Below are positions 46,899 to 56,080 of a DNA stretch of 64,000 bases, piece after piece. Each line of letters begins with the position of its first letter. Positions within the stretch are counted from its first letter, which is position 1. The notes beneath the pieces were generated by a model. That model saw only the letters and a program-made list of their open reading frames with translations. It made no database searches and was not told the DNA's origin. A program made the translations under genes and the position numbers. The DNA lies in the NCBI GenBank assembly GCA_017479425.1, contig JAFVCD010000032.1:1-64000 (forward strand), in the 5' to 3' direction. This stretch comes from Oscillospiraceae bacterium (GTDB taxonomy: Bacteria > Bacillota > Clostridia > Oscillospirales > Oscillospiraceae).

Positions 46899-48449
46899 GT
46901 GGCAGAAAACTCTGAGTATGTCATCGAGATGCTGCACATAACGAAGGAATTTCCCGGCATCAGAGCAAACGACGACATCACTCTCCAGCTCCGCCGCGGC
47001 GAGATCCACGCGCTTCTCGGTGAGAACGGCGCCGGAAAGAGCACGCTGATGAGCGTTCTCTTCGGCCTCTATCAGCCGGAAAAGGGCGAGATCCGCAAAA
47101 ACGGAGAGGTCGTTAAAATCAACGACCCGAACGACGCTACCGCTCTCGGTATCGGAATGGTCCATCAGCACTTTAAGCTTATCGAGGTTTTCACCGTTCT
47201 TGACAATATCATCCTCGGCGCGGAAACTACGGACAAGCTCGGTTTCCTCAAAAAGAAGGACGCGCGCAAAAAGGTCGAGGAACTCAGCTCCAGATACGGC
47301 CTTTCCGTCGACCTCGACGCCAAGGTCGAGGATATCACCGTCGGAATGCAGCAGCGCGTAGAAATCCTCAAGATGCTCTACCGCGACAATGAGATCCTCA
47401 TTTTCGACGAGCCGACTGCCGTTCTTACTCCTCAGGAGATCGACGAGCTCATGGCCACCATGAAGGAGTTTTCCAAGGAGGGCAAGTCCATCCTCTTTAT
47501 CTCCCATAAGCTCAACGAGATCATGGCTGTCGCAGACCGCGTCAGCGTTCTCAGAAAGGGCAAATACATCGGCACCGTCAACACAAAGGACGTCACAAAG
47601 CAGGAGCTCTCGAACATGATGGTCGGCAGACCCGTTCAGCTCGAGGTCAAGAAGGCTCCCGCCCACCCCGGCGAGACCGTTCTCAAAGTCGAGAACTTCT
47701 CCGTCCCGAGCCACACCCACAAGGCGGACGCCGTCAAGGACGTCAGCTTCGAGGTCAGAAAGGGTGAGATCCTCTGCATCGCGGGCATCGACGGCAACGG
47801 TCAGACCGAGCTTATCCACGGCCTTACCGGTCTTGACAAGGCCTCCGGCGGAAAGATCACGCTCTGCGGCGAGGATATATCCCACTCCACCATAAAGCGC
47901 CGCGGTCTCTGGTCCAGCCACGTTCCCGAGGACAGACACAAGCACGGGCTCGTGCTCGACTTCACGCTCGAGCAGAATATGGTGCTCCAGTCATACCTCG
48001 ACCCGCGCTTCCAGCACGGCGGCTTTATAAAGACCCGTGAGATTCGTGAGTATGCGAACGATCTCATTGAGCGCTTCGATGTGCGAAGCGGTCAGGGACC
48101 CGTGACCATCGCGCGTGCGATGTCCGGCGGCAACCAGCAGAAGGCTATAATCGCCCGCGAGCTCGACCGCGACAAGCCGCTCATAATCGCCGTTCAGCCG
48201 ACCAGAGGACTTGACGTCGGCGCGATCGAGAACATCCACGCCGAGCTCGTGCGCGAGCGCGATGAGGGCAAGGCGATACTTCTCGTCTCTCTTGAGCTCG
48301 ACGAGGTAATGAGCCTCTCCGACCGCATTCTCGTTATGTATGAGGGTGAGATAGTCGGTGAGCTCGACCCGAAGAAAACAACCGTTCAGGAGCTCGGACT
48401 CTATATGTCCGGCGCCAAGCGCGATAAGGTCGGAGGTGAGGCAAAGTGA
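46899..48449 (+). CDS. Nucleoside/sugar-type ABC importer, duplicated ATP-binding subunit
   Basis: The 516-residue protein has two ATPase domains, as in NupO/RbsA importers. The first (about 10-245) has Walker [17 protein letters not shown] and Walker [13 protein letters not shown]. The second (about 255-505) has a degenerate Walker [15 protein letters not shown], signature AMSGGNQQK and [13 protein letters not shown]. It is most like the BmpA-linked guanosine/purine nucleoside transporters. Start GTG 46899 follows AGAAGGTG; a GTG three codons earlier overlaps that site. It overlaps the first permease gene by four bases. Confidence 0.93.
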   Translation: MAENSEYVIEMLHITKEFPGIRANDDITLQLRRGEIHALLGENGAGKSTLMSVLFGLYQPEKGEIRKNGEVVKINDPNDATALGIGMVHQHFKLIEVFTVLDNIILGAETTDKLGFLKKKDARKKVEELSSRYGLSVDLDAKVEDITVGMQQRVEILKMLYRDNEILIFDEPTAVLTPQEIDELMATMKEFSKEGKSILFISHKLNEIMAVADRVSVLRKGKYIGTVNTKDVTKQELSNMMVGRPVQLEVKKAPAHPGETVLKVENFSVPSHTHKADAVKDVSFEVRKGEILCIAGIDGNGQTELIHGLTGLDKASGGKITLCGEDISHSTIKRRGLWSSHVPEDRHKHGLVLDFTLEQNMVLQSYLDPRFQHGGFIKTREIREYANDLIERFDVRSGQGPVTIARAMSGGNQQKAIIARELDRDKPLIIAVQPTRGLDVGAIENIHAELVRERDEGKAILLVSLELDEVMSLSDRILVMYEGEIVGELDPKKTTVQELGLYMSGAKRDKVGGEAK

Positions 48450-49660
48450 AAAAGTTCCTCAGAAGCGAGGGAATGACGAAGCTTTTAGCCTCGCTCATTT
48501 CCATTCTCGCCGGACTTCTCTTCGGCGGCATTCTCGTTCTCATCGTCGGTCTGACGAGCGGAAACATCGGCTTTTCCGGCGCGCTGGAGGGTCTGCAGCT
48601 CATCTTCGCAGGAATCCTCTCCACCGGACGCGACGCCGTCGGTACGCTCACCTGGGGCTTTAACCCCTCAAGCATAGGCAATATGCTCTTCCGCGCGGTG
48701 CCGGTTATTATGACCGGCCTCTCCGTCGCTGTCGCGTACAAGACGGGACTTTTCAACATCGGCGCGCCCGGTCAGTACCTTATGGGCACGATGGCGAGCC
48801 TTATGATCGCCCTCTCGATTCCGACGAGCGTTGTACCCGCGTGGATCGTATGGACTCTCGCATTCCTCTGTGGCATTCTCGCCGGCGCGCTCTGGGGCGC
48901 GATTCCCGGACTTCTCAAGGCATTTCTCAACATCAACGAGGTCATCGCCTGCATCATGACAAACTGGATCGCCGCAAATGTGGTAACGTGGGCGTTTGAG
49001 ATCTCGCCGTTCAAGAATAACGTTGAGTCCACAAAGCTCGGCTACATTCTCAAGACGAGCTACAACGGAGTTCAGACCGCGAAGCTCGGACTTGACTCCA
49101 TCTTCACCGGCTCGCAGATCAACGCCGGTATTCTAATCGCCATCATCGCCGCCGTTGCGATGTACGTTCTCATGAACAAGACGACGATGGGCTATGAGCT
49201 CAAGGCCTGCGGCGCAAACCGCCACGCCGCCCGCTATGCGGGTATCCGCGATAAGCGCAACATCGTCATTTCCATGGCGATTGCGGGTGCGCTCGCCGGC
49301 GCCGGCGCCTCGCTCTACTACCTCAGCGGCAACACGGAGTTTTTCTGGAACACCTACCAGTCTCTCCCCGGCGAGGGCTTCAACGGAATCCCGGTCGCCC
49401 TCCTCGCGCTCAACAACCCCATCGGCGTTATCTTCTCCGGTATCTTTATGGCGATGCTCGATATAGTCGGTCTTCAGCTCACAAAGCTCACCGCCTACAA
49501 TGAGTACATCACCGATGTCATTATCTCCGTTATCGTCTATCTCGCCGCCTTCAGCCAGCTCATAAGGCTGCTTATCGGCCGCAGGCAGCAGTTCAAGCGA
49601 ATTCCCGACAAGGTGATAACCGCGCCGGTCGATGACAAGAAAGGAGGCGAGAAGAAATGA
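48446..49660 (+). CDS. Nucleoside-type ABC importer permease 1 (NupP-like)
   Basis: The 404-residue protein has about ten membrane helices and the BPD_transp_2 features: AYKTGLFNIGAPGQYLMG near residue 95, ALWGAIPGLLKAFLNINEVI and the late GYELKACGANRHAARYAGI, which contacts the ATPase. This is the longer permease of the nucleoside subgroup. It overlaps both neighbours by four bases, so ATPase, permease 1 and permease 2 form one operon. The C-terminal 25 residues are basic. Confidence 0.92.
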   Translation: MKKFLRSEGMTKLLASLISILAGLLFGGILVLIVGLTSGNIGFSGALEGLQLIFAGILSTGRDAVGTLTWGFNPSSIGNMLFRAVPVIMTGLSVAVAYKTGLFNIGAPGQYLMGTMASLMIALSIPTSVVPAWIVWTLAFLCGILAGALWGAIPGLLKAFLNINEVIACIMTNWIAANVVTWAFEISPFKNNVESTKLGYILKTSYNGVQTAKLGLDSIFTGSQINAGILIAIIAAVAMYVLMNKTTMGYELKACGANRHAARYAGIRDKRNIVISMAIAGALAGAGASLYYLSGNTEFFWNTYQSLPGEGFNGIPVALLALNNPIGVIFSGIFMAMLDIVGLQLTKLTAYNEYITDVIISVIVYLAAFSQLIRLLIGRRQQFKRIPDKVITAPVDDKKGGEKK

Positions 49661-50682
49661 CATTTCTCATTCAGCAGACACTTCTCTACGCAGTTCCGCT
49701 TATGATCGTTGCTCTCGCCGGCGTTTTCGCGGAGCGAAGCGGTATTATAAACCTCGCGCTTGAAGGTATCATGATCTTCGGCGCGTTCATGGGCGTGCTT
49801 TTCGTCCGTATGCTCTCCGAGAGTGCGGTCTTCGCCGCAGCAAAGGCCGCAGGCGACTGGATGACGCTTCAGGGTCTTGAGCTTATTGCGATGCTCCTCG
49901 CGGCTCTCTTCGGAAGTATTTTCAGCGTCCTCCTCGCCTTTGCGTCCATCAACCTCCGCGCTGACCAGACCATCGGCGGCACTGCGCTGAACCTCATGGC
50001 TCCTGCGCTCGTTCTCTTCCTCATCCGCATGATCGCAAATCAGAACACCCTCATTTCCGTCGACGCAGCAAGCTGGTTCATGGTCAAGAAGACACTCTTC
50101 GGCTTCGACAGAACCGACGATCTCGGCTTTTTCGGCAACACCTTCTTTGACAAAACCTACATCGCGACGTACATCTGCATACTGCTGTTCGTCATTCTCT
50201 CCGTCATCCTCTATAAGACGAAGTTCGGTCTCAGACTCCGTTCTTGCGGTGAAAATCCCCAGGCGGCTGACTCTGTCGGTATCAACGTCTATAGGATGCG
50301 CTGGTCCGGCGTTCTCATAAGCGGCGCGCTCGCGGGAATGGGCGGCTTTGTCTACGCGCTCACAACGGCAAACTGCACAGCAAACGGCGACGTCGCCGGC
50401 TTTGGCTTCCTCGCCCTCGCGGTTATGATCTTCGGCAACTGGAATCCGCTGACCATAGCGGGCGCAAGCCTCCTCTTCGGTCTTTTCAAGTGCATCGCCG
50501 CAGGCTACGGCTCCATCGACCTGAACGGCGACGGAATTTTCCTTCTGAAGGACATCGGCATCAGCCCGAATCTCTACCGTATGCTCCCCTATATCATCAC
50601 CCTCATCGTTCTCGCCTTCACCTCAAAATCCTCGAAGGCTCCGAAGGCGGAGGGCATACCCTATGACAAGGGCACGAGATAA
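49657..50682 (+). CDS. Nucleoside-type ABC importer permease 2 (NupQ-like)
   Basis: The 341-residue permease has about nine membrane helices, with AERSGIINLALEGIMIFGAF near the N terminus, ADQTIGGTALNLMAPAL, and GLRLRSCGENPQAADSVGI as ATPase contact. It completes the importer core. No BmpA-type substrate-binding lipoprotein precedes or follows it, so that component must be encoded elsewhere. Its stop codon TAA touches a MITE-like element. Confidence 0.92.
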   Translation: MTFLIQQTLLYAVPLMIVALAGVFAERSGIINLALEGIMIFGAFMGVLFVRMLSESAVFAAAKAAGDWMTLQGLELIAMLLAALFGSIFSVLLAFASINLRADQTIGGTALNLMAPALVLFLIRMIANQNTLISVDAASWFMVKKTLFGFDRTDDLGFFGNTFFDKTYIATYICILLFVILSVILYKTKFGLRLRSCGENPQAADSVGINVYRMRWSGVLISGALAGMGGFVYALTTANCTANGDVAGFGFLALAVMIFGNWNPLTIAGASLLFGLFKCIAAGYGSIDLNGDGIFLLKDIGISPNLYRMLPYIITLIVLAFTSKSSKAPKAEGIPYDKGTR

Positions 50683-50843
50683 TACTAATCCTTGATATAA
50701 AACTGGCTTGTAATTCTGAGCAGAAATTGTGCCAGACAAGGCAGACCCCGCAGAGCATAATGGATATATATGGTCAAGGGGGCTAACACAGTATGGCGCA
50801 ATTTCTGCCAGAAGGACTGTCAGGTTTCTATTAAGGTTTAGTA
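50683..50843. mobile_element. 161-bp MITE-like element with about 60-bp imperfect inverted repeats
   Basis: The ends are TACTAATCCTTGATA (50683-50697) and TATTAAGGTTTAGTA (50829-50843), matching as inverted repeats at 13 of 15 positions. The similarity continues inward, including GCAGAAATTGTGCCA near 50720 with the complement of GGCGCAATTTCTGC near 50800. TAA flanks both sides, and the TA at each edge would fit a TA-targeting transposase (IS630/mariner type). No open frame inside, so it is non-autonomous. It lies between the permease stop and the operon terminator, and will be part of the mRNA 3' end. Confidence 0.72.
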
Positions 50844-50864
50844 TAAAGCTCCGCAAGGTGCAAT

Positions 50865-50890
50865 AAGAGCCTGCCAACCGGCAGGCTCTT
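50865..50890. terminator. Bidirectional terminator after the importer operon
   Basis: AAGAGCCTGCC (50865-50875) pairs perfectly with GGCAGGCTCTT (50880-50890) around AACC; T-rich tail on plus (CTCTTTTAAT), weaker on minus. Confidence 0.85.
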
Positions 50891-50898
50891 TTAATATG

Positions 50899-51501
50899 TC
50901 ATTCTTTGTCCGGCTGCTGACCGTCGTGCGCCTTCCACGCGCACTCAGTTATCGCAAAATCGGTAAAGACCGCTTTGAAGCTCGACTCCTCCGGACTGCA
51001 CGCATAGACGCCGAAGCGTATCCTTCCGCCGCCCTCCCAAAGGTGACACACCCGCATCTGCGTGAACTCAACTCCATCGTATGAGCACTCAATGCAGTAG
51101 TCGTCCTCGCGGCGTGATAAGCGGTACCACATAGTGTTCACGCTCGCAGGAACGGCGGTGGTCGCCCAATCGGAGTAGCCGTGATTCGTGACTACCGAGC
51201 CGAGGTGGCGGAAGCGCTCGTTTTCAAACTCGACAGACGCCTTGAGCCAGTTTTCAGAGTCGAGATACAGAACGACCCCGCACTGGTCGAAGCGCTGACG
51301 GCTTTCGGTAAAGTCGCTTTTTACGATAAATGAGAAAAACTTTTCATCGGTCTCCATCTGAAAAACCGGCGCGTTGTCGTTGCGAAAGTGGTAATATGTG
51401 CGCTGCCAGAGGTCGGTATGCGGCGCAGTGACGACCTCGAGGCGGTCGCCGTCAGCTTTATATTCGCGGGGATGGCGCTCCCAAGTCATTTTTTCAAGCA
51501 T
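50899..51501 (-). CDS. DUF1349 (concanavalin-like) protein
   Basis: The 200-residue protein fits DUF1349, a beta-sandwich family of unknown function: PHTDLWQRTYYHFRNDNAP, FFSFIVKSDF, FDQCGVVLYLDSENWLKASVEFEN and VVTNHGYSDW are typical. Its start at ATG 51501 lies 15 bases inside the acyltransferase gene, with GGAG upstream. Fourth and last gene of the psuK operon. Possibly a sugar-binding or sugar-modifying accessory, which is a guess. Confidence 0.85.
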   Translation of the reverse strand: MLEKMTWERHPREYKADGDRLEVVTAPHTDLWQRTYYHFRNDNAPVFQMETDEKFFSFIVKSDFTESRQRFDQCGVVLYLDSENWLKASVEFENERFRHLGSVVTNHGYSDWATTAVPASVNTMWYRLSRREDDYCIECSYDGVEFTQMRVCHLWEGGGRIRFGVYACSPEESSFKAVFTDFAITECAWKAHDGQQPDKE

Positions 51502-52121
51502 CGCGTCTCCTCTATCATCTCATTGAGCTTTTCATAAAATATCCCGATGTGTATTCCGTCGACGAGCGCGTGGTGCGCAAGTATCGACACCGGCATTATA
51601 AGCCTGCCTCCGCGCTCGAAGTACTTTCCCCAGGTTATGTGCGGATTCGACTCCCCTCCCGTGGGCTGGACAAGAGCGGTGTAGCTGACCCACGGTATGC
51701 ACGATACGAAATACGCGCTCTCAGAGTCCTCGTCCTCCTCGATCGTTCCGCGCTCAACGGCGCTTTTGCGGGCGAAAACTGCATATTCCATATAATCGTC
51801 CATCGGCATATCATGGCGCAGCGTGCAGTAGCAGTAGGTGCCGTCCCCGAGCGGCTCGGTGTGCGAGGTCGGGCAGGCGTCGTATTCGCGTATCGCGCCG
51901 GAGTGTATGCGCTGGCGGAGCGCAGGAACGCAGTCAGCCGCCCTTGCCGCAGCATCGATAAAGGCGAGATAGAATGACCAGCCGCGATGTTTACATAACT
52001 CTTTCAGCTCTGTAACATCCACCTCCGCCGTTATTCCGACATAGGGATTGGAAAGCGAGGTGAAATACTCAAAATGTGCTCTGCGCGGGTATTCGGAAAG
52101 CGGAATTTCGCGGAAGCTCAT
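51486..52121 (-). CDS. Chloramphenicol acetyltransferase-fold acyltransferase
   Basis: The 211-residue protein has the CAT fold, with the catalytic His motif HHALVDGIHIGIFYEKL near the C terminus and the early HFEYFTSLSNPYVGITAEVD. Housekeeping paralogues of CAT in Firmicutes acylate other compounds, so resistance should not be assumed from similarity alone. It overlaps psuG by four bases and DUF1349 by 15 bases. In this operon it might modify a pseudouridine-derived or sugar compound, which is inference. Confidence 0.85.
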   Translation of the reverse strand: MSFREIPLSEYPRRAHFEYFTSLSNPYVGITAEVDVTELKELCKHRGWSFYLAFIDAAARAADCVPALRQRIHSGAIREYDACPTSHTEPLGDGTYCYCTLRHDMPMDDYMEYAVFARKSAVERGTIEEDEDSESAYFVSCIPWVSYTALVQPTGGESNPHITWGKYFERGGRLIMPVSILAHHALVDGIHIGIFYEKLNEMIEETRCLKK

Positions 52122-53032
52122 AGTTTACATAACTCTGTTGCCGTCTTGGCTGCAAGACGGGCGTTGTTGTAGACGAGCTGGATATTGGAGGCAAGCGAAT
52201 CGCCGCCGGTGATGTCCTTTATGCGGGCAAGGAGGAACGGAGTTGTCTGCTTGCCGTGGATGCCCTGTGCCCTGCACTCGCCGAGCGCCTTTTCGATGGC
52301 GGCGTCGATAGTTGCCTTGTCCATGCTGTACTCCTCGGGGATCGGATTTGTGACGAGCATACCGCCCTTATAGCCCATATCGCGCTGCGCCTTGAAGGCG
52401 GCGGCGAGCTCCTCGGGGGTGTCGATGCGGTAGTCCACGCCGAAGCCGGAGTGGCGGGTGTAGAATGCCGGCAGCTCCTCCGTGCCGAAGCCGATCACGG
52501 GAACTCCCTTAGTTTCGAGATATTCAAGCGTAAGGCCGAGGTCAAGGATGGATTTCGCTCCGGCGCAGATCACCATCACCGGTGTCTGGCCGAGCTCCTC
52601 GAGGTCGGCGGAGATGTCCATAGTAGTCTCGGCGCCGCGGTGAACGCCGCCGATGCCGCCGGTCGCAAAGACCTTTATGCCCGCCATCGCGGCGATCATC
52701 ATCGTTGTTGTAACGGTCGTCGCGCCGTCGGAGCCGCGGGCGACGAGCACCGGAAGGTCGCGGCGGGAAGCCTTCGGAACATCGTAGCCCTTTTTGCCGA
52801 GGTGCTCGATCTCAGCCTCACTGAGTCCTGCCTTGAGCCTGCCTCCGATGATGGCGCAGGTCGCTGGAACGGCGCCCGCCTCGCGGATTATGCGCTCTAC
52901 GTTCAGCGCGGTCTCAACATTCTGCGGATAGGGCATCCCGTGGCTGATTATCGTGCTCTCAAGCGCGACTACGGGTCTGTTTTCACTGAGCGCCTTCTGT
53001 ACCTCCGGCGCAATATCGAGATATTTATTCAT
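52118..53032 (-). CDS. psuG: Pseudouridine-5'-phosphate glycosidase
   Basis: PsuG splits pseudouridine 5'-phosphate into uracil and ribose 5-phosphate, the second step of pseudouridine catabolism. The 304-residue protein has ENRPVVALESTIISHGMPYPQN, the AGIKVFATGGIGGVHRG active-site region and SILDLGLTLEYLETKGVPV. It starts eight bases before the psuK stop. Uracil so released can be salvaged by Upp, encoded at 13252-13896. Confidence 0.95.
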   Translation of the reverse strand: MNKYLDIAPEVQKALSENRPVVALESTIISHGMPYPQNVETALNVERIIREAGAVPATCAIIGGRLKAGLSEAEIEHLGKKGYDVPKASRRDLPVLVARGSDGATTVTTTMMIAAMAGIKVFATGGIGGVHRGAETTMDISADLEELGQTPVMVICAGAKSILDLGLTLEYLETKGVPVIGFGTEELPAFYTRHSGFGVDYRIDTPEELAAAFKAQRDMGYKGGMLVTNPIPEEYSMDKATIDAAIEKALGECRAQGIHGKQTTPFLLARIKDITGGDSLASNIQLVYNNARLAAKTATELCKL

Positions 53033-53936
53033 TTTCTGCCTCCAAAATTCTTCTTTTTATCATTTCATCGCTTATCGCGGGATTTATGGTTTCCTCGCTC
53101 TCCACGGCGATCGAGCCTGCTGCAAGCGCGTACTTCGCGCTCTCCTCCGCGCTCTGACCATCAAGGAAGCTCCTTATCAGCCCTGCCATCGCCGCGTCGC
53201 CGCCTCCGGTGGCGTTCACAAGGCGGCATTTATACGCACGGAGCGCGAAAATCTCGCCATCCGAGAGCGCGGTCATTCCCCTGCCGCCGTCGCTGATAAA
53301 AGCGTTTCGCACGCCTATGTCGCGGAAGTGCTCGGCGCACTCGATCGCGGTCGCACCGCCGGTCAGAGCCTGAGCCTCTAAAAGATTCGGCTTCAGGGTG
53401 TGGATTTTTCCGAGCACCGGTCTGAGCTTCTCCGACTTTGCAACCGAAACGGGGTCGGCAAAGAGCGGCGATGTCACGTTTTCCGCTATAAATTCTATCG
53501 CTTCGGCGGTAAGATTGCCGTCGAAAACCACGCAGGAAGCGCTGTTCAGCGCTCTGAGGTTATGTTCTATTACCTCGGGCGTTATAAACCTGGCGATGTC
53601 GGTATCGCAGACGGCAAGCTCCATATCTCCCTCGGGGCCGGTTATGTAGAGATAGCTCGAGGTGCGCTCGCCGTGCGCCCGAAGCGCCATACCAAGCCCT
53701 ATCCCAAGCTCGCGGCAGCTGTCCTCGATTATATCCGCCCAGCGGTCTGACCCGAGCACTGTCAGCATTTCGACCGGAACCGAGAGCTTTCGGAGATTGT
53801 GGGCGATATTCCGCCCGACGCCGCCGAGACTCATCGTGACTGAGCCGGGGTTTGAGTCGCGCGCCATGAGCGGCGCGAAGCTCCTGCCGCCGATATCCAC
53901 GTTTACTGCGCCGATCACGGCGACATACTTTTCCAT
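53025..53936 (-). CDS. psuK: PfkB family pseudouridine kinase
   Basis: The 303-residue kinase phosphorylates pseudouridine at O5'. It has the PfkB signatures GAVNVDIGGRSFAPL, MSLGGVGRNIAHNLRKL and the ATP/catalytic loop VNATGGGDAAMAGL (GGGD in place of the more usual GAGD). ATG 53936 (MEKYVAV) follows GGGGTGAGAAA. It is first of psuK-psuG-acyltransferase-DUF1349, driven by the promoter at 53953-53981. It is divergent from spoIIID. Confidence 0.9.
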   Translation of the reverse strand: MEKYVAVIGAVNVDIGGRSFAPLMARDSNPGSVTMSLGGVGRNIAHNLRKLSVPVEMLTVLGSDRWADIIEDSCRELGIGLGMALRAHGERTSSYLYITGPEGDMELAVCDTDIARFITPEVIEHNLRALNSASCVVFDGNLTAEAIEFIAENVTSPLFADPVSVAKSEKLRPVLGKIHTLKPNLLEAQALTGGATAIECAEHFRDIGVRNAFISDGGRGMTALSDGEIFALRAYKCRLVNATGGGDAAMAGLIRSFLDGQSAEESAKYALAAGSIAVESEETINPAISDEMIKRRILEAENE

Positions 53937-53952
53937 TTTCTCACCCCGACTC

Positions 53953-53981
53953 ATTATACTACTTTCCATCCCTCAATGCAA
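53953..53981 (-). promoter_or_regulatory. Sigma-A promoter of the psuK operon
   Basis: Minus strand -35 TTGCAT (53981-53976), 17-base spacer, -10 TATAAT (53958-53953), about 17 bases before ATG 53936. Confidence 0.72.
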
Positions 53982-53988
53982 GCGCGAA

Positions 53989-54017
53989 GCATATCCTCCG
54001 CCCCTAAAGCATAGTAT
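53989..54017 (+). promoter_or_regulatory. SigE promoter of spoIIID
   Basis: -35 GCATATC (53989-53995), 14 bases, -10 CATAGTAT (54010-54017). The -10 is identical to that of the spoIIIA operon. SigE control of spoIIID is established in Bacillus. Confidence 0.75.
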
Positions 54018-54037
54018 CAATCGGGAGAGTGGTCACA

Positions 54038-54289
54038 TTGAGGCAGGATCTATTCGAGCGAGCAAGAGAAATCGGCGGCTACATAGTTTCGGAAAACGCG
54101 ACAGTACGCGCCGCCGCGGGAAAATTCGGCATATCTAAAAGCACGGTTTTCAAGGACGTTACCGAACGGCTGTACGTAGCCGACAAGCTTCTCTACGATC
54201 GGTGCAAGGGCGTTCTTGAGCGCAACAAGGCCGAGCGCCATATCCGCGGCGGTGAGGCAACAAGGAAAAAATATGAGCGCACCCGTTGA
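54038..54289 (+). CDS. spoIIID: Sporulation transcription regulator SpoIIID
   Basis: SpoIIID is the small helix-turn-helix regulator that reshapes SigE-dependent transcription in the mother cell and enables sigK expression. The 83-residue protein has ATVRAAAGKFGISKSTVFKD as helix-turn-helix and the conserved C terminus RNKAERHIRGGEATRKKYE. I start at TTG 54038, eight bases after GGGAGAG. A GTG three codons earlier overlaps that site. It is monocistronic. Confidence 0.95.
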   Translation: MRQDLFERAREIGGYIVSENATVRAAAGKFGISKSTVFKDVTERLYVADKLLYDRCKGVLERNKAERHIRGGEATRKKYERTR

Positions 54290-54304
54290 GGTACGCTCGA
54301 TTAT

Positions 54305-56008
54305 TTATTCAATTCCGGTCAGATCGTAGCTTCTGAGCCACTTTTCGGCCTTTTCGCAGACAGATTTGAGTGTTTTTTCGTCAAACGGCGAGTCAAGTCC
54401 GGCGTTTTTGAGAAGGTCGGTGAAGGTGCGAGTGCCGCCCTGAACGGTGTACGCCATATACTTATCCCAAGCCTTTTTTCTATCCTCCTGCAAAAGCGCC
54501 CAGAACTCGAGAGAAACTGTCTGTGCGAGGCAGTAGTCTATATAGTAGAAGGGCGAATTGTAGATGTGCTGCTGGCGCTGCCAGCCATAGCCCTCGCCGT
54601 AGACGGGTATCTCGCCGTCGATGCGCTGCCAGGGCATATAGATATCGAGCAGGTCGCGCCAGAGGTAGTGGCGCTCGTCGGGACCGAACTCCGGGTGCTC
54701 GTAGACAACGTGCTGGAAATGGTCGACCATTGTGCCGTAGGGAATGAATTTCAGCGCGTCGGCAAGATGCGCGTAGCGGTACTTGCGGGCGTCGGCGCCG
54801 AAGAAATCCTCAGCCCACGGCCACGCCATGAACTCCATACTCATTGAGTGGACCTCGCACGCCTCCATGCTCGGCCATATATAGCTGAGCGGCACTCGGG
54901 AGCGGTTGGTGTACGCGGCAAAGGCGTGACCGGCTTCGTGGGTCATGACCTCGACATCGTGCTGCGTGCCGTTGAAGTTTGCGAAGATGAACGGCACCTC
55001 ATAATCAGCGATGGAGGTGCAGTAGCCGCCGCCCTCCTTGCCCTCGGTGGACAGAAGATCCATAAGCTCGTTATCGAGCATAACATTGAAAAACTCGCTC
55101 GTTTCCGGACTGAGTTCATCATAGAACTTCTTGCCCGCCTTCACCGTATCGTCAAACGAGCCCTGCGGCTTCGGATTGCCGGAGCGGAACGTAAGCGCGT
55201 TGTCGGCAAAGCTCATCGGGTACTCTTTTTTCAGGCGCTTTGCCTGGCGGCGGAAGATCTTATCCGCGACCGGCACGACGTAGTTTATTACAGCGGAGCG
55301 GAACTTCTCTACGTCCTTTTTATCGTAGCAGTTTCTGCCCATTCGGTAGTATCCAAGCTCGGTATAGCCCTTGTAGCCGAGCTTTTTGCCCATTCTGTTG
55401 CGAAGCTTCACCAGCTTATCGTAGATATCGTCAAGCTCTGACTTGTTATCCTTGAACCACTGACCCTCCGCCTTCCATGCCCGCAGGCGCACGTCGTCGT
55501 CAGCGGAGTCTTTGAACGGCGCAAGCTGGCTCAGCGTGTAAACGCCGTCGTCGAAGGGTATCTGTGCCGAAGCTATAAGCTTCATATAGCGGGTCGTGAG
55601 ATCGTTTTCCTTCTGCATTTCGGGAATTATCTTCGGTGAAAACGCCTTGACGGAGAGCTCTGTGTTTATGAACATAAGGTCACCGTACTCGCTCTCAAAG
55701 TCGGGTCTGAATCTGCTCCCGAGCATCGCAATATCGAACTTCTGCTCGTGCTCGCTGAGCTCCGGCAGCTTTGCGTTCCAATAGTCCTGCTCCTTATCGT
55801 AAAACTCGTCGCGCGTGTCGATGGAATGGCGTATGGATACGAGATTCGAGAGCGTGTCGATGTGGCGGAGAAGCTCCTCCTTCTCGAGAAAAATCGCCTT
55901 TGCCTCGCCGTAGTTTTCGGCCTTTTCAAGCTTCTCCGCGAGAGCGGTCAGCTCCGCGCCGGTCGCGTCGAGGTCAGGGCGGGTGTATTGCATTTCTGAA
56001 AACTTCAT
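54305..56008 (-). CDS. M3 family oligoendopeptidase (PepF-like)
   Basis: The 567-residue zinc metallopeptidase has the HExxH motif in VMTHEAGHAFAAYTNRSR (about residues 350-367) and the downstream Glu ligand in MEACEVHSMSMEF. The family cleaves cytoplasmic oligopeptides. An oligoendopeptidase F subgroup without signal peptide fits this size. It is alone, convergent with spoIIID and divergent from the small zinc-ribbon gene. Confidence 0.93.
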   Translation of the reverse strand: MKFSEMQYTRPDLDATGAELTALAEKLEKAENYGEAKAIFLEKEELLRHIDTLSNLVSIRHSIDTRDEFYDKEQDYWNAKLPELSEHEQKFDIAMLGSRFRPDFESEYGDLMFINTELSVKAFSPKIIPEMQKENDLTTRYMKLIASAQIPFDDGVYTLSQLAPFKDSADDDVRLRAWKAEGQWFKDNKSELDDIYDKLVKLRNRMGKKLGYKGYTELGYYRMGRNCYDKKDVEKFRSAVINYVVPVADKIFRRQAKRLKKEYPMSFADNALTFRSGNPKPQGSFDDTVKAGKKFYDELSPETSEFFNVMLDNELMDLLSTEGKEGGGYCTSIADYEVPFIFANFNGTQHDVEVMTHEAGHAFAAYTNRSRVPLSYIWPSMEACEVHSMSMEFMAWPWAEDFFGADARKYRYAHLADALKFIPYGTMVDHFQHVVYEHPEFGPDERHYLWRDLLDIYMPWQRIDGEIPVYGEGYGWQRQQHIYNSPFYYIDYCLAQTVSLEFWALLQEDRKKAWDKYMAYTVQGGTRTFTDLLKNAGLDSPFDEKTLKSVCEKAEKWLRSYDLTGIE

Positions 56009-56040
56009 ATTTTGCCTCCGGTGAAATTTTTTACACAGAG

Positions 56041-56069
56041 ATTTTAATACCGATTCGCCTTTTCGTCAA
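56041..56069 (-). promoter_or_regulatory. Sigma-A promoter of the M3 peptidase gene
   Basis: Minus strand -35 TTGACG (56069-56064), 17-base spacer, -10 TAAAAT (56046-56041). Confidence 0.7.
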
Positions 56070-56080
56070 CCTCAAAGCGC

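Noticed and set aside
46740..47945. A 401-codon open frame antisense to the importer ATPase gene
   Set aside because: Overlaps a clear ABC ATPase on the other strand and covers its promoter. Leu/Asp/Val-rich composition typical of a shadow frame.
51486..52121. Chloramphenicol resistance gene
   Set aside because: The CAT fold and HHxxxDG motif are real, but many housekeeping acyltransferases have them, and the operon context is nucleoside catabolism.
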